A stretch of DNA of 64,000 nucleotides from Xanthomonas arboricola pv. populi. Its GTDB lineage: Bacteria > Pseudomonadota > Gammaproteobacteria > Xanthomonadales > Xanthomonadaceae. The notes beneath the pieces were generated by a model. It was not told the DNA's origin and did no database searches. It saw nothing but the letters and a program-made list of their open reading frames with translations. Every line of letters begins with the position of its first letter. Within the stretch, counting starts at the first letter, position 1. The stretch lies in the NCBI RefSeq assembly GCF_002939945.1, contig NZ_MDEB01000004.1, positions 310,001-374,000 on the forward strand. The letters run 5' to 3'. This document shows positions 10,286 to 19,019 of this stretch, in pieces. The position numbers and the translations under genes are program-made.

Positions 10286-11434
10286 TCAGCGGAAGTCGAA
10301 ACTGAAGGCGGCCGTGCTCGCAGCCGGTTCGCGCACACGAAACGCCACCTGCACCGCCTGGCCCGGCGCAAGCGTGTCCTGCGCGGCGGGCGGCTGGCCC
10401 AGATACTCCTGCGGCGCCAGCACGCGTGTGCCGATCACCCGCCCGTCGGCGTCGGACAGCGACAGCTGCAGCCAAGGCCAGGCCTGCGCCCAGCGCGCCT
10501 CGTTGCGAAAGCTGGCCTGGATCTGCAGGACCCCGGGCTCACCGGGCAGCGGGCGCACATCGCGATTGAGCAAGGTCAGCGCGGCCGGTTCGCGCCAGGC
10601 CGGCAGCGTGCAGCGCGCCACCGCGCAGGCGGCGCCGACGAGCGGGCGCCACCGCGCATCGGCGGCCAGCTGCGCGCGGTCGGCGATGACGATCTGCAAC
10701 GCCAGCAGGCCGACCAGCCCGACCAGCAACGCCCACTGGCGGCCGCTGGCGCGCAGCCGTGGCCGGGTCAGCCCGCGGCGTGCGAACGCAGGCGCGGCCT
10801 GGGCCGGCAGTGGCTGGAACTGGGCAGGCGCCGCTGCCTTGGCAGCGTCTGCGTCGCTGCCGCTTGGCTCGGTGTCCACGTCAAGATCGGTGCCGGACGC
10901 GGGCGTGGCGGCGCGCTCGGATGCTGGCGCCGACACGGAGCTGTGCTGACGCTCCTGGTCCGTGCCTGTCATGCCGCCGGCAGGCACGCCACTCGGATGC
11001 GCAGCGGTCGGCTGTGCAGCGGGAGTGCCGGTGAGCGCGGCGTGGTTGTCGCTGGGGCCGGCCGCTGTGCCGTCCACACGATCGCCGGGCAGCTGGCGCA
11101 TGGTCGATGTGGTCCACGCCAGCCGGTCCGGCCCGGCGGTATCTGCCGCAGTCTCGCCGGCATCGCCGCGTGGCAGGAGGAAGTCCGCCGGCACAGCGTC
11201 ATCGCTGCGTGGCGCGGCCACCAGTGGCTCAAATGGCAGCGACACGATCGGCGCCGCCGGTGCGGCCACCGGCTCCGCCAACGGCGCCGGCACCAGTGCG
11301 CTGGCCGGCACTGGCGGCACGTGCATCGGCGATTCGGCAGCAGGCACCACCGGGGTCGGCATCAGCGATGGGGCGGCCGGCGTCGCACGCAGGAACGTGG
11401 CCAGGGGGCGGCGCGGTGGCGGAGTCTCGGACAT
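10286..11434 (-). CDS. DUF3426 domain membrane protein
   Basis: The protein has 382 residues from the ATG at 11434 (MSETPPPRRPLATFLRATPA). A long Pro/Ala/Thr-rich, low-complexity N-terminal region of about 230 residues precedes one membrane helix (QWALLVGLVGLLALQIVIA) and a C-terminal periplasmic beta-sandwich (about 120 residues, ending AAFSFDFR) of the DUF3426 type. Many relatives carry an N-terminal MJ0042 zinc ribbon (two CxxC pairs); I see no Cys pair here or in the frames just upstream, so it is lost or absent. The function is unknown. The gene sits between prmA/XRE and fis on the same strand. Confidence 0.8.
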   Translation of the reverse strand: MSETPPPRRPLATFLRATPAAPSLMPTPVVPAAESPMHVPPVPASALVPAPLAEPVAAPAAPIVSLPFEPLVAAPRSDDAVPADFLLPRGDAGETAADTAGPDRLAWTTSTMRQLPGDRVDGTAAGPSDNHAALTGTPAAQPTAAHPSGVPAGGMTGTDQERQHSSVSAPASERAATPASGTDLDVDTEPSGSDADAAKAAAPAQFQPLPAQAAPAFARRGLTRPRLRASGRQWALLVGLVGLLALQIVIADRAQLAADARWRPLVGAACAVARCTLPAWREPAALTLLNRDVRPLPGEPGVLQIQASFRNEARWAQAWPWLQLSLSDADGRVIGTRVLAPQEYLGQPPAAQDTLAPGQAVQVAFRVREPAASTAAFSFDFR

Positions 11435-11747
11435 CGGCAGGCGTGCAGCGGGAAGAGCGCTATTCAACCACGCGCACGCCGATGGGCGAACCCGGGTGCG
11501 TCATGCGTGTGCGCGACACGCAATTGCAGGCCCCGATGCCGCTTCCATCGACTGTGGGCACGCATCCGTCGGGTGGCCGGCCGTCGCGCCGCTGTTACCC
11601 CCTGTCTCAGCCAAGTGCCGCATTCCAGCAAAGCCCGCAGTCCAGCCAACGTGCAAACGGAATTGCCGGCGCCACGTCATCCGCATCCGATTGGGCTAGC
11701 TGCCAACTCCGAGCTTGCCTTGAGAACGACGCCCCAAGCAGCCTGTT
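11435..11747. other. intergenic between DUF3426 gene and XRE repeat tract
   Basis: About 310 bp. No gene is supported: the frames seen on both strands are short and Arg-rich. No promoter was recognised. Confidence 0.5.
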
Positions 11748-11803
11748 CCCGAATCCCGAATCCCGAATCCCGAATCCCGAATCCCGAATCCCGAATCCCG
11801 AAT
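11748..11803 (-). repeat. eight perfect copies of a heptamer (copy E)
   Basis: CCCGAAT is repeated eight times without error on the plus strand, i.e. GGGATTC/ATTCGGG units on the minus strand. The array overlaps the stop codon of the XRE regulator. A 7-bp unit is prone to slippage, so copy number should vary between strains. Confidence 0.95.
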
Positions 11804-12180
11804 CAACGCCTGCGCCGCGTCTTGCCCTCGGCCAGCAACAGATCGAGCAGGCCGCTGCGCTGGCGCGGGGCCAGCGTGTCGAAGCGGGTCAGCAGCACGC
11901 GTTGCTGGTCGTCCAGGCGGCGGTACTGCGCGGGTTCTTCGGCGATGGCCGACACCGGTGGGCCGAAGGTCCGCTCGCCGCGGCCGGTGGCCAGGTATTC
12001 GAACGCCATGCCGCTGCGCTTGGCCAGGCCGATCAGGTTTTCCACCGAGGGCGCGGTGCCTTCGGCCATCTCCCACTGCGCCACCGCGCTGCGGGTCACG
12101 CCCAGCTCGCCGGCCAGGGCTTCCTGGGTCAGCTTGGTCAGAGCGCGGGCTTCGCGGACGCGTTCGTACAACTTGCTCAC
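11803..12180 (-). CDS. XRE/Cro-type transcriptional regulator
   Basis: From the GTG at 12180 (VSKLYERVREARALTKLTQEAL) the protein has 125 residues. The N-terminal helix-turn-helix reads LTQEALAGELGVTRSAVAQWEMAEGTAPSVENL, a lambda-Cro/CI-like DNA-binding fold. It is followed by a linker and a helical C-terminus (DDQQRVLLTRFDTLAPRQRSGLLDLLLAEG) likely used for dimerisation. A TTG at 12228 would add 16 unlikely residues. It is divergent from a small membrane-protein gene, and a CATAT/ATATG palindrome in between is a candidate operator, so the pair may be autoregulated. The ligand is unknown. Confidence 0.88.
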   Translation of the reverse strand: MSKLYERVREARALTKLTQEALAGELGVTRSAVAQWEMAEGTAPSVENLIGLAKRSGMAFEYLATGRGERTFGPPVSAIAEEPAQYRRLDDQQRVLLTRFDTLAPRQRSGLLDLLLAEGKTRRRR

Positions 12181-12251
12181 ACGGCACCGTGAATGGGAAC
12201 GGGCCGGGAGATATAGCCCTAGCAGCAATCAGGGATAGTTCGTATGCCTTT

Positions 12252-12265
12252 CATATGCCGATATG
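12252..12265. promoter_or_regulatory. candidate XRE operator
   Basis: CATAT-GCCG-ATATG is a perfect 5-bp inverted repeat in the divergent gap, with a further related half (CGTATG) just left of it. It overlaps a possible plus-strand promoter (TTCATA, 15-nt spacer, GATACT). The assignment to the neighbouring regulator is inferred from position. Confidence 0.45.
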
Positions 12266-12326
12266 TTTGCGATACTGTCTAGGCGTCAATGATGACGGGA
12301 TCACAGCGAACTCAAGGAGGACGTCC

Positions 12327-12830
12327 ATGGTCGAGCCAGCCGCCCCCAAATCCGCCCGCGCCGCCACGCCGGCAACGCCGCCAGCCGCTCCGCCTGCAGA
12401 CGCATGGCCGGCACATTCGCCGCTGGATCCGGCGATCAATCGCTTTCGTGGCGCGCCGTGTTATCAGGTCTGGCAGCGCCAGGACGCGTGGACCGCCGTG
12501 GTCGAGGGCACGCAGTGGTCGGCCGGGCTGGCGCCGCGGTGGTGGGCGCTGCGCCAGCGGCACTGGCGGCTGCTGGCAGCGAGTGTGGGATTGCTGGCGC
12601 TGGCCGCCGGCCTGGCGAGCCTGGGCATGCAGACGTGGTCGCTGCCGGTCTGGGCCGCGTTGCTGCTGGCCGAGCTGGGCTTGCGTGTCCATGTGGCCCG
12701 GCAGGCCGGGCCATGGCGCAGCGCGGCGCTGCGGCGTGCCGGCTGGCAGGCGGTGACCCGCCTGCGTGCCATCAGCGTGGCCGATGCGGTGACCACCGCG
12801 CAGATCCGCGCCGGCCGGCCACCGCACTGA
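12327..12830 (+). CDS. small two-helix membrane protein, unknown function
   Basis: 167 residues, ATG preceded by a strong AAGGAGG site at 12314-12320. The N-terminal 40 residues are Ala/Pro-rich; two membrane helices follow (about 85-105 and 110-125: LLAASVGLLALAAGLASLGM, WAALLLAELGLRV), then a basic tail. I recognise no family. It is divergent from the XRE regulator and convergent with prmA, so it is likely the regulator's main target. Confidence 0.75.
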   Translation: MVEPAAPKSARAATPATPPAAPPADAWPAHSPLDPAINRFRGAPCYQVWQRQDAWTAVVEGTQWSAGLAPRWWALRQRHWRLLAASVGLLALAAGLASLGMQTWSLPVWAALLLAELGLRVHVARQAGPWRSAALRRAGWQAVTRLRAISVADAVTTAQIRAGRPPH

Positions 12831-12842
12831 CGCGAGGCTGGG

Positions 12843-13763
12843 TCAGTGGCGGCGCACGCCGTCGATGCGCATCCAGTCTTCGTCGCGTTCGCAGCGCAGT
12901 TGCTCGAACCAGGGCGCGTAGCGGTGCAGCAACTCCTGTTCCTGGCCGTGCAGGATGCCCGACAAGGCGATCCGTCCGCCCGGTGCCACGCGTGCGGACA
13001 AGGTGTCGGCCAGCGCATCCAGCGCCGACGCCAGGATGTTGGCGACCACCACCGGATAGGTCTGCACCGGCTCGTCCTGTGGCAGGTACACCGCCAGCTG
13101 CGCCTGCAAGGCGTTGCGCTCGGCATTGTCAGCAGTGGCCAGCAGCGCCTGCGGGTCGTTGTCCACGCCCACCGCGCTGGCGGCGCCCAGCTTCAGCGCG
13201 GCGACGGCGAGAATGCCCGAGCCGCAGCCGAAATCCAGCACGCTGCGGCCCTGCAGCTCGCCGCTGCCGGCCAGGCTGTCCAGCCAGCGCAGGCACAGCG
13301 CAGTGGTCTGGTGGGTGCCCGAGCCGAACGCCAGGCCCGGATCCAGACGGATCACCGCCGCGTCGGGCGCCTGCGCGGCCTCGGGCAGCGCGTGATTCCA
13401 CGGCACGATGAAGGTGCGCGCGCCGAACTGCATCGGCTTGAACTGATCCATCCAGGCGCGTTCCCAATCGTTGTCCTCGACCGTGCGGAACGCGACCTGG
13501 CTCCAGTCCAGCCCGGGATCGAACGCCTCCAGCGCGGCGAGCAGCACCAGCGCATCGCTGGCGTCGTCGAACAGTGCATTCAGCACCATCGTGTTCCACA
13601 GCGGCGTTTCGCCGACGCCGGGTTCGAGAATGGCGCGCTCGTTGCTGGTGTCGGCATTGGCGTCGAGCAGCGTCACCGCCAGCGCGCCGATATCGTCCAG
13701 CGCATTCTGGTAACGGGGCTGGGTGGCGTCGGAGCAGGGCAGGGTCAGTTCAAGAAACGGCAT
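12843..13763 (-). CDS. prmA: ribosomal protein L11 methyltransferase
   Basis: 306 residues. PrmA trimethylates several amino groups of ribosomal protein L11 using S-adenosylmethionine. The N-terminal substrate domain begins [10 protein letters not shown]; the Rossmann methyltransferase domain has motif [21 protein letters not shown] at about residues 170-190, [10 protein letters not shown], and the catalytic-loop motif [17 protein letters not shown] before motif I is a PrmA hallmark. Length is close to the usual 290-300. It stands alone here, with accC further along on the same strand. Confidence 0.97.
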   Translation of the reverse strand: MPFLELTLPCSDATQPRYQNALDDIGALAVTLLDANADTSNERAILEPGVGETPLWNTMVLNALFDDASDALVLLAALEAFDPGLDWSQVAFRTVEDNDWERAWMDQFKPMQFGARTFIVPWNHALPEAAQAPDAAVIRLDPGLAFGSGTHQTTALCLRWLDSLAGSGELQGRSVLDFGCGSGILAVAALKLGAASAVGVDNDPQALLATADNAERNALQAQLAVYLPQDEPVQTYPVVVANILASALDALADTLSARVAPGGRIALSGILHGQEQELLHRYAPWFEQLRCERDEDWMRIDGVRRH

Positions 13764-14135
13764 CGTGGCGGTCGGGCAATTCGAAAGCGTGCATCGTAGA
13801 CCATTCGTGCAGGCGGACTCTTGCGCGACGGAGGCTGGGTGGATGCGTCGAGCGCACGACACGGCGGATGCCGTCGCCTGATCAGCGGAATCAGCGCCGT
13901 GCCGCCAACCGCTGCCGGCGCATGACGCGGACGCGCCGGCAACCAAACCCCCGCTGCGCGTCGCTCACGCCACACCCGCGTAGATCACCGTCCTCATGCA
14001 GCGCACCTTCCTCATGCAGCGCACCGTCCGCAGTTCGCAACGGCAGCGTCCGCTTGCGCGCCAGCGCGTGCGGAGGCGGGTGCTAGACTCCGCGCCATCG
14101 CTGCGGGGCTTTCCGCAGCAGGGTCGCCGCTGTCC
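13764..14135. other. intergenic with a short direct repeat
   Basis: About 370 bp between prmA and the next plus-strand gene. The only structure I see is a 17-bp perfect direct repeat, TCCTCATGCAGCGCACC, at 13991-14007 and 14009-14025. No gene is supported. Confidence 0.5.
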
Positions 14136-15062
14136 ATGCCGCTTGCTCGTGCCCGCCATCTCTGGCTGTTGCTGGCTCCCGTCGCGCTCGCGGCGGCGGC
14201 CTGGTGGCATGTGCGCGCGCAACCGGGCGATTCGCCCATTGCAACGCCGTCAGCGGCTGCAGGCAGTGCCCGCGCAGGCGCGCTTGCAGCGGTGGCGCAC
14301 GCGCCCGCCGAACGCAGCGCTGCCTTGCACTTGCCGTACCGCGATGCGGTGGACGCGCAGCCGGACCTGTATCGCTATGCGCAGCAATTGCAGCAGCAGG
14401 TGCGCGCCGGCGATGCGCAGGCGCGTTGGCGCCTGAGCCGCGTCTACGATTACTGCGCGCCGTATGCGTCCAGCCCGGCCGGTTACGCCGCCGACAGCGC
14501 ATGGATCGCCGCACAACACACGCCCGGCGTGGTGGCGATGCACGCCGCGCGCACGCGCGTGGCGCAACGCTGCGCCGGCTTTGCGCCCAGCGATGGCCTG
14601 AGCCCGCGGTTGGTGGCGCAGCAACGCCAGGCGGCCGCGCGTGCGGGCAACCTGGCTGCCGAGGCGGCGTTGCTGGCGCTGGGCGAGCCGCTGCAGCGCT
14701 CGCCGACCTACCGGCGCGCGCTGGTGCAGCGCGTGCTGGCCTCGCGCGATCCGGAGGCCTATCTGGCGCTGGCGCCGGCAATGGGCGCGCGTGCCAGTGG
14801 CGATGACAGCCTGGTCGGCTATGTGGCCGGCGATCAGTTCGCCGAGCTGGCCTGGCAGGTGGCCGCGTGCCGGCTGGGGCTGGATTGCAGCGCAGACAGC
14901 ACCCTGGTCACCAGTTATTGCGCCAACGCGGGCATCTGCTCGCGCGACAGCGCGCAGGATTTCGTGTCGTTCGTATTCGATGCCGCGGTGCCGCGGCAGG
15001 GAGCAGACAGAGTGGATGAGATGGTCGATAGCTTGGTCTCCGAGCCGGGAGCGCAGTCATGA
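14136..15062 (+). CDS. exported/anchored protein of unknown function, Sel1-like helical pattern
   Basis: 308 residues. The N-terminus (RHLWLLLAPVALAAAAWWHV) is an uncleaved signal anchor or signal peptide, so most of the protein is periplasmic. The body is helical and Ala-rich, with repeated AGDAQARWRLSRVYDYC and AGNLAAEAALLALGEPL segments that recall Sel1/TPR repeats. It contains several Cys, including YCANAGICSRD near the end. I recognise no named family. Its stop overlaps the start of the next gene (ATGA), so the two are translationally coupled. Confidence 0.7.
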   Translation: MPLARARHLWLLLAPVALAAAAWWHVRAQPGDSPIATPSAAAGSARAGALAAVAHAPAERSAALHLPYRDAVDAQPDLYRYAQQLQQQVRAGDAQARWRLSRVYDYCAPYASSPAGYAADSAWIAAQHTPGVVAMHAARTRVAQRCAGFAPSDGLSPRLVAQQRQAAARAGNLAAEAALLALGEPLQRSPTYRRALVQRVLASRDPEAYLALAPAMGARASGDDSLVGYVAGDQFAELAWQVAACRLGLDCSADSTLVTSYCANAGICSRDSAQDFVSFVFDAAVPRQGADRVDEMVDSLVSEPGAQS

Positions 15063-15421
15063 ATTACCGTCGCCTGGCGCATGGCGCCAAGTTCTGGTTC
15101 TGGGTCGCGTTGTTCGTGGCGTATTCGGCTGCGGCGGTGGGCATCGTGATGATCGACACCGCCGATCACCGCTACCAGCCGCTGTCGGTCAAGTCGACCA
15201 CGGTGACCGCCGACGAACAGCAGCGACGGCATGGCGCCAGCCAGGTGGCCGCGGTGTACCGCGCCAGCAGCGCGATGCCGTTTTCGACATTGCCGGCCGG
15301 CTCCACCTTCCAGGTGGTGTGGCCGGATGGCTCCACCGAAACCATGACCGTGGTCGACCCGGCCTCCTCCAGCGGCATCGTGCCGGTGCCGGGCAGCCAG
15401 CAGCCTGCGCCGCGGCGTTGA
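15059..15421 (+). CDS. small membrane-anchored protein of unknown function
   Basis: 120 residues. One N-terminal membrane helix (KFWFWVALFVAYSAAAVGIVMI) is followed by a periplasmic tail of about 85 residues with a compact beta-rich segment (LPAGSTFQVVWPDGSTETMTVVDP) and a Pro-rich end. It overlaps the preceding gene by 4 nt, which supports a two-gene operon and a shared envelope role. No family recognised. Confidence 0.7.
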   Translation: MNYRRLAHGAKFWFWVALFVAYSAAAVGIVMIDTADHRYQPLSVKSTTVTADEQQRRHGASQVAAVYRASSAMPFSTLPAGSTFQVVWPDGSTETMTVVDPASSSGIVPVPGSQQPAPRR

Positions 15422-15516
15422 ACGATGCAGCGCATCGCGCTCCGATGCGGGCGCGATGCGCATCCGCGCGGACGACTGGAGATCTGCGCAGCGGATCCGG
15501 CAGCACCCAGGATCCC

Positions 15517-15584
15517 GTAGGAGCGCACCTGGGCGCCACGAGGTTCCACCGATAAAGCGCGGTCGCGCCCGGGTGCGCTCCTAC
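15517..15584. repeat. REP-like palindrome (GTAGGAGCGCACC type)
   Basis: It starts GTAGGAGCGCACCTGGGCG and ends CGCCCGGGTGCGCTCCTAC, a long imperfect inverted repeat with about 28 nt between the arms. The same element occurs at 26487, 26651, 26814 and 61099. It lies downstream of the two-gene operon. Confidence 0.9.
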
Positions 15585-15654
15585 GCATGGGTCGGCTGGC
15601 CGCGTGCCTGGTCTGCGTGAGGCACTGCCGGCGCGATGCACCGGGAAACAACGC

Positions 15655-15682
15655 AAAAAAGCCCGGTTTCCCGGGCTTTTTT
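15655..15682. terminator. intrinsic terminator, usable on both strands
   Basis: AAAAAAGCCCGG-TTT-CCGGGCTTTTTT: a GC stem with A-run before and T-run after. It can end transcription of accC on the minus strand (20 nt after its stop) and of the plus-strand pair. Confidence 0.9.
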
Positions 15683-15700
15683 GTGCTCTGCCTGCTGCGA

Positions 15701-17068
15701 TCAGGTCAGCGCGATCGACTTGTTCTTGCGCTCGGCCAGGCGCTTTTCCAGATAGTGGATGTTCTGCCCGCCGGCCTGGAAGCCCTTGTCGCGCATGATG
15801 CGCTGCTGCAGCGGGATGTTGGTCTTGATGCCGTCCACCACCATCTCGCTCAGCGCCACACGCATGCGCGCGATCGCGGTCTCGCGATCGGGGCCATGCA
15901 CGATCAGCTTGCCGATCATCGAATCGTAGTTCGGCGGCACCTTGTAGCCGGCGTAGATGTGCGTATCCACCCGCACGCCCGGGCCGCCGGGCGGATGGAA
16001 CGCGGTGATCAGGCCCGGATTGGGCATGAAGGTCTCCGGGTCCTCGGCATTGATGCGGCACTCGATCGCATGCCCGCGCAGCACGATGTCGCTCTGCTTG
16101 ATGGTCAGCTTGCGGCCGGCGGCAATGCGCAACTGCTCGCAGACCAGATCGATGCCGGTGATGCGCTCGGTGACCGGATGCTCCACCTGGATACGCGTGT
16201 TCATTTCGATGAAGTAGAAACGCCCGCCTTCGAACAGGAACTCGAAGGTGCCCGCGCCGCGATAGCCGATGCGGATGCAGGCATCCACGCAGACCTTGCC
16301 GATCTCGTTGCGCAGTTCTTCGGTGATGCCCGGGGCCGGCGCTTCTTCCACCACCTTCTGGTGGCGGCGCTGCATCGAGCAATCGCGTTCGCCCAGATGG
16401 ATCGCACCGCCCTGGCCGTCGGCCAGCACCTGGATTTCCACGTGACGCGGATTTTCCAGGAACTTCTCCATGTAGACCTGATCGTTGCTGAAAGCGGCCT
16501 TGGCTTCGGACTTGGTGGTTTCGATGGCGGCCTTCAACGCGGCCTCCGAATGCACCACGCGCATGCCGCGCCCGCCGCCGCCGCCGGCGGCCTTGATGAT
16601 CACCGGGTAGCCGATTTCGCGCGCCACCTTGGTGTTGGCGACGATGTCATCGCCCAGCGGGCCGCCCGAGCCGGGCACGCACGGTACGCCGGCGGCCTTC
16701 ATCGCGCGGATCGCCTCGACCTTGTCGCCCATCAGGCGGATGGTGTCGGCCCTGGGACCGATGAAGATGAAGCCGGATTCTTCCACGCGCTCGGCGAAGT
16801 CGGCGTTTTCCGACAAAAAGCCGTAGCCGGGATGGATGGCCTGCGCATCGGTGACCTCGGCCGCGGCGATCAGCGCCGGGATGTTGAGATAACTGTCGCT
16901 GGAGGCGGCCGGGCCGATACACACCGACTCGTCGGCCATGGCCACGTGCTTGAGGTTGCGGTCGACCGTGGAATGCACCGCGACCGTGCGGATGCCGAGC
17001 GTGTGGCACGCGCGCAGGATGCGCAGCGCGATTTCACCTCGGTTGGCGATGACGACTTTATCGAGCAT
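15701..17068 (-). CDS. accC: acetyl-CoA carboxylase, biotin carboxylase subunit
   Basis: 455 residues. AccC carboxylates biotin on AccB with bicarbonate and ATP, the first half of malonyl-CoA formation in fatty acid synthesis. It begins [21 protein letters not shown]. The ATP-grasp domain has the glycine loop [28 protein letters not shown], and the catalytic region [14 protein letters not shown]. Length is typical. It belongs with accB on the minus strand, but a 445-bp element carrying a four-helix-bundle gene separates them; its right end touches the accC ATG, so accC lacks the usual ribosome-site context. Confidence 0.98.
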   Translation of the reverse strand: MLDKVVIANRGEIALRILRACHTLGIRTVAVHSTVDRNLKHVAMADESVCIGPAASSDSYLNIPALIAAAEVTDAQAIHPGYGFLSENADFAERVEESGFIFIGPRADTIRLMGDKVEAIRAMKAAGVPCVPGSGGPLGDDIVANTKVAREIGYPVIIKAAGGGGGRGMRVVHSEAALKAAIETTKSEAKAAFSNDQVYMEKFLENPRHVEIQVLADGQGGAIHLGERDCSMQRRHQKVVEEAPAPGITEELRNEIGKVCVDACIRIGYRGAGTFEFLFEGGRFYFIEMNTRIQVEHPVTERITGIDLVCEQLRIAAGRKLTIKQSDIVLRGHAIECRINAEDPETFMPNPGLITAFHPPGGPGVRVDTHIYAGYKVPPNYDSMIGKLIVHGPDRETAIARMRVALSEMVVDGIKTNIPLQQRIMRDKGFQAGGQNIHYLEKRLAERKNKSIALT

Positions 17069-17513
17069 GGGAATAGGGAGTCGAGAATGGGGAATGGGTA
17101 GAAGCGGGCATCATGGTGCGGCTCCACGTCTGCGTAAGGCATTCATCAATGCGGTGAGCTTGGCGAAGACCTGGTCGACCTGCTGGCTGACGATGTCTTC
17201 GTCTTCGGTGTTGCTATAGCCCAGTCGTACGGCGATCTGGACCTGTGTATCCAGTTCGGAGAGCGAGCCGCGCGCAATCGAGAGGAACCGCGCGTAATCG
17301 GGAGTTGAGCGTCGCGCCGCACCTTCGGCGATATTCGACGGGACGCTGACGGCCGCACGGCGCAGTTGCGCCGTCAGGCCGTAGCGTTCCTGCTCGGGAA
17401 AGACCTCGGTGAACCGATAGATCATTTCCACAAGCTCCATGGAATCGCGCCACGCCTCCAGGCGTTCATGAGGCCGCTTTGCCGATTCCCGATTCTCCAC
17501 TCCCGATTCCCGG
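17069..17513 (-). mobile_element. GGGAATC-type element, copy C, carrying a four-helix-bundle gene
   Basis: The left end (minus strand, from 17513: CCGGGAATCGGGAGTGGAGA..., ending GGCAAAGCGG near 17474) matches copies A and B. The right end (17100 to 17069: ACCCATTCCCCATTCTCG...) matches their right ends. The two ends are partly complementary through GGGAATn heptamers. It fills the accB-accC gap completely: 3 nt from the accB stop, 0 nt from the accC start. Between the ends lies one gene. Calling it mobile is inferred from the shared ends at three unrelated operons. Confidence 0.7.
17111..17500 (-). CDS. four-helix-bundle protein (23S rRNA IVP / S23 family)
   Basis: About 129 residues from a GTG at 17500; a TTG at 17524 or an ATG at 17440 are alternatives. 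The family core is clear: RLEAWRDSMELVEMIYRFTEVFPEQERYGL, then QLRRAAVSVPSNIAEGAARR and SELDTQVQIAVRLGY. These small helical proteins are encoded by intervening sequences in 23S rRNA of some bacteria and resemble Avd of retroelements; their role is unknown. Since the conserved RLEAWR motif starts only about 12 codons after the repeat, translation must begin inside the element's left end. The gene sits inside the accB-accC operon in sense orientation. Confidence 0.85.
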   Translation of the reverse strand: MENRESAKRPHERLEAWRDSMELVEMIYRFTEVFPEQERYGLTAQLRRAAVSVPSNIAEGAARRSTPDYARFLSIARGSLSELDTQVQIAVRLGYSNTEDEDIVSQQVDQVFAKLTALMNALRRRGAAP

Positions 17514-17516
17514 CTC

Positions 17517-18002
17517 TCAGCCAATCACAAACAACGGCTGATCGAATTCCACTGGCTGGCCGGTTTCGCCGAGGATGGCCACGATGGTGCCGGAGACGTC
17601 GGCTTCGATCGGGTTGAACATCTTCATCGCCTCGATGATCGCCAGCGTCTCGCCGGCCTTGACCTGCTGGCCGACGGTGACGAAAGCCGGCTTGTCCGGC
17701 GAGGGCGAGGTGTAGAACGTGCCGACCATCGGTGCGCGCAGCACGTGGCCTTCCGGCAGGGCGGCAGCCTGCTTTGCGCCGCCGGTGGAGGCCTCGGTGG
17801 GCGACTGCATCGGCATGCTGGCCGCGGCCGGGGGCTGCGCGAGCGGGGCAGGTGCGTACTGCTGCATCGGCGCGCTCATCACCGTCGTGCCCTTGGGCAC
17901 GCGCGCCAGACGCACGCTTTCTTCGCCTTCCTTGATCTCGATTTCGGCGAGATTGGATTCTTCGAGCAGGTCGATCAGTTTCTTGATTTTGCGGAGATCC
18001 AT
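17517..18002 (-). CDS. accB: acetyl-CoA carboxylase biotin carboxyl carrier protein
   Basis: 161 residues. AccB carries biotin between the AccC and AccAD half-reactions. The N-terminus [23 protein letters not shown] and Ala/Pro-rich linker lead to the biotinyl domain, with the biotinylated lysine in [12 protein letters not shown] (most relatives have MKMMN). The protein ends QPLFVIG. ATG at 18002 follows GAGGCCCGT. aroQ lies 97 nt upstream on the same strand, as often seen. Confidence 0.97.
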   Translation of the reverse strand: MDLRKIKKLIDLLEESNLAEIEIKEGEESVRLARVPKGTTVMSAPMQQYAPAPLAQPPAAASMPMQSPTEASTGGAKQAAALPEGHVLRAPMVGTFYTSPSPDKPAFVTVGQQVKAGETLAIIEAMKMFNPIEADVSGTIVAILGETGQPVEFDQPLFVIG

Positions 18003-18099
18003 ACGGGCCTCATGAGGTGAATCGGTGGAGGTTGCCGGCGGCTGCCGGCGGAATGGGGTCAGGCCGTCGGCGCGGGCGCCGGCGTGGGTGATGGGGACG

Positions 18100-18546
18100 T
18101 CATGCGTCGCGTTCCAGCCGCGCGATCACCGCTTCCAGCGCCAGCCGGTAGCTGTCGGCGCCAAAGCCGCAGATCACGCCATCGGCCTTGTCGCTGAGAT
18201 AGCTGTGGCGGCGGAACGGTTCGCGCGCATGCGGGTTGGACAGATGGATTTCCACGAACGGCAACCCCACGCCCAGCAGCGCATCGCGCAGCGCCACCGA
18301 GGTATGGGTGAAGGCGGCCGGGTTGATCAGGATGTAGACGGTGCCGTCCTCGCGCGCGGCGTGGATGCGCTCCACCAGCACGTGCTCGGCATTGGACTGC
18401 AGGCAGGCCAGCGTATGCCCGGCCGCCTGCGCACGGTCCACCAGGGCCGCATCGATCTGCGCCAGCGTGGTGCGCCCGTAGACGTCCGGCTCGCGGGTGC
18501 CGAGCAGGTTGAGGTTGGGGCCGTGCAACAGCAGCAGGTGGGCCAT
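18100..18546 (-). CDS. aroQ: 3-dehydroquinate dehydratase, type II
   Basis: 148 residues. This enzyme dehydrates 3-dehydroquinate to 3-dehydroshikimate in the shikimate pathway. The type II fold signatures are [17 protein letters not shown] with the catalytic Tyr, [18 protein letters not shown], and [20 protein letters not shown] with the catalytic His region. Length matches the usual 145-150. It is the first gene of the aroQ-accB-(element)-accC series; its promoter should lie in the AT-rich patch at 18620-18645. Confidence 0.97.
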   Translation of the reverse strand: MAHLLLLHGPNLNLLGTREPDVYGRTTLAQIDAALVDRAQAAGHTLACLQSNAEHVLVERIHAAREDGTVYILINPAAFTHTSVALRDALLGVGLPFVEIHLSNPHAREPFRRHSYLSDKADGVICGFGADSYRLALEAVIARLERDA

Positions 18547-19019
18547 GACATCCGGGAAAGCGGAAAGGCCGGAAGTCTGCGCGATGTGGCCGATGCTGTC
18601 CAGATAGGCGAAGTTAGGGTTGTTTTAAACGTTCGTTTTAAAATTGGGAGTGGCAAGCGGTCGGGCCGGCGGGTGGAGCCTTGCGGGGCCGCCGTTTCGC
18701 GGCCGGCACTTGGCGCGGCCAGTCGGTCGATCGCAGGCCGACCACTCGCTGAATCGCCGTCGGGGGCGTTTTGCCGTGTCCGCTCGCGCGGAAGTGGGGC
18801 GCTCATTGCCGCAATGACGGTGAGCGCGTTGTCTCAAACTCCGACCTGGTGTCCGCCGCGCTGCTGCTCAACAGGGTCGGCATCGACGTCCTGCCGTTGT
18901 TCGACGGTATCCAGCGGCCTCAGCGCTGGCCGCTGCCCGCTGCAGTCGTCATCGCGACATGCCGTCGAAGGATCGGGCCGAGGTGCCAGCCGAAGCGATG
19001 GCCAGCGTGCCCGGCCGGC
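18547..19019. other. intergenic between aroQ and dsbD
   Basis: About 470 bp. It holds an AT-rich near-palindrome, TTTTAAACGTTCGTTTTAAA, at 18623-18642, a plausible promoter/operator for aroQ-accB-accC. The rest has no supported gene. Confidence 0.5.
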
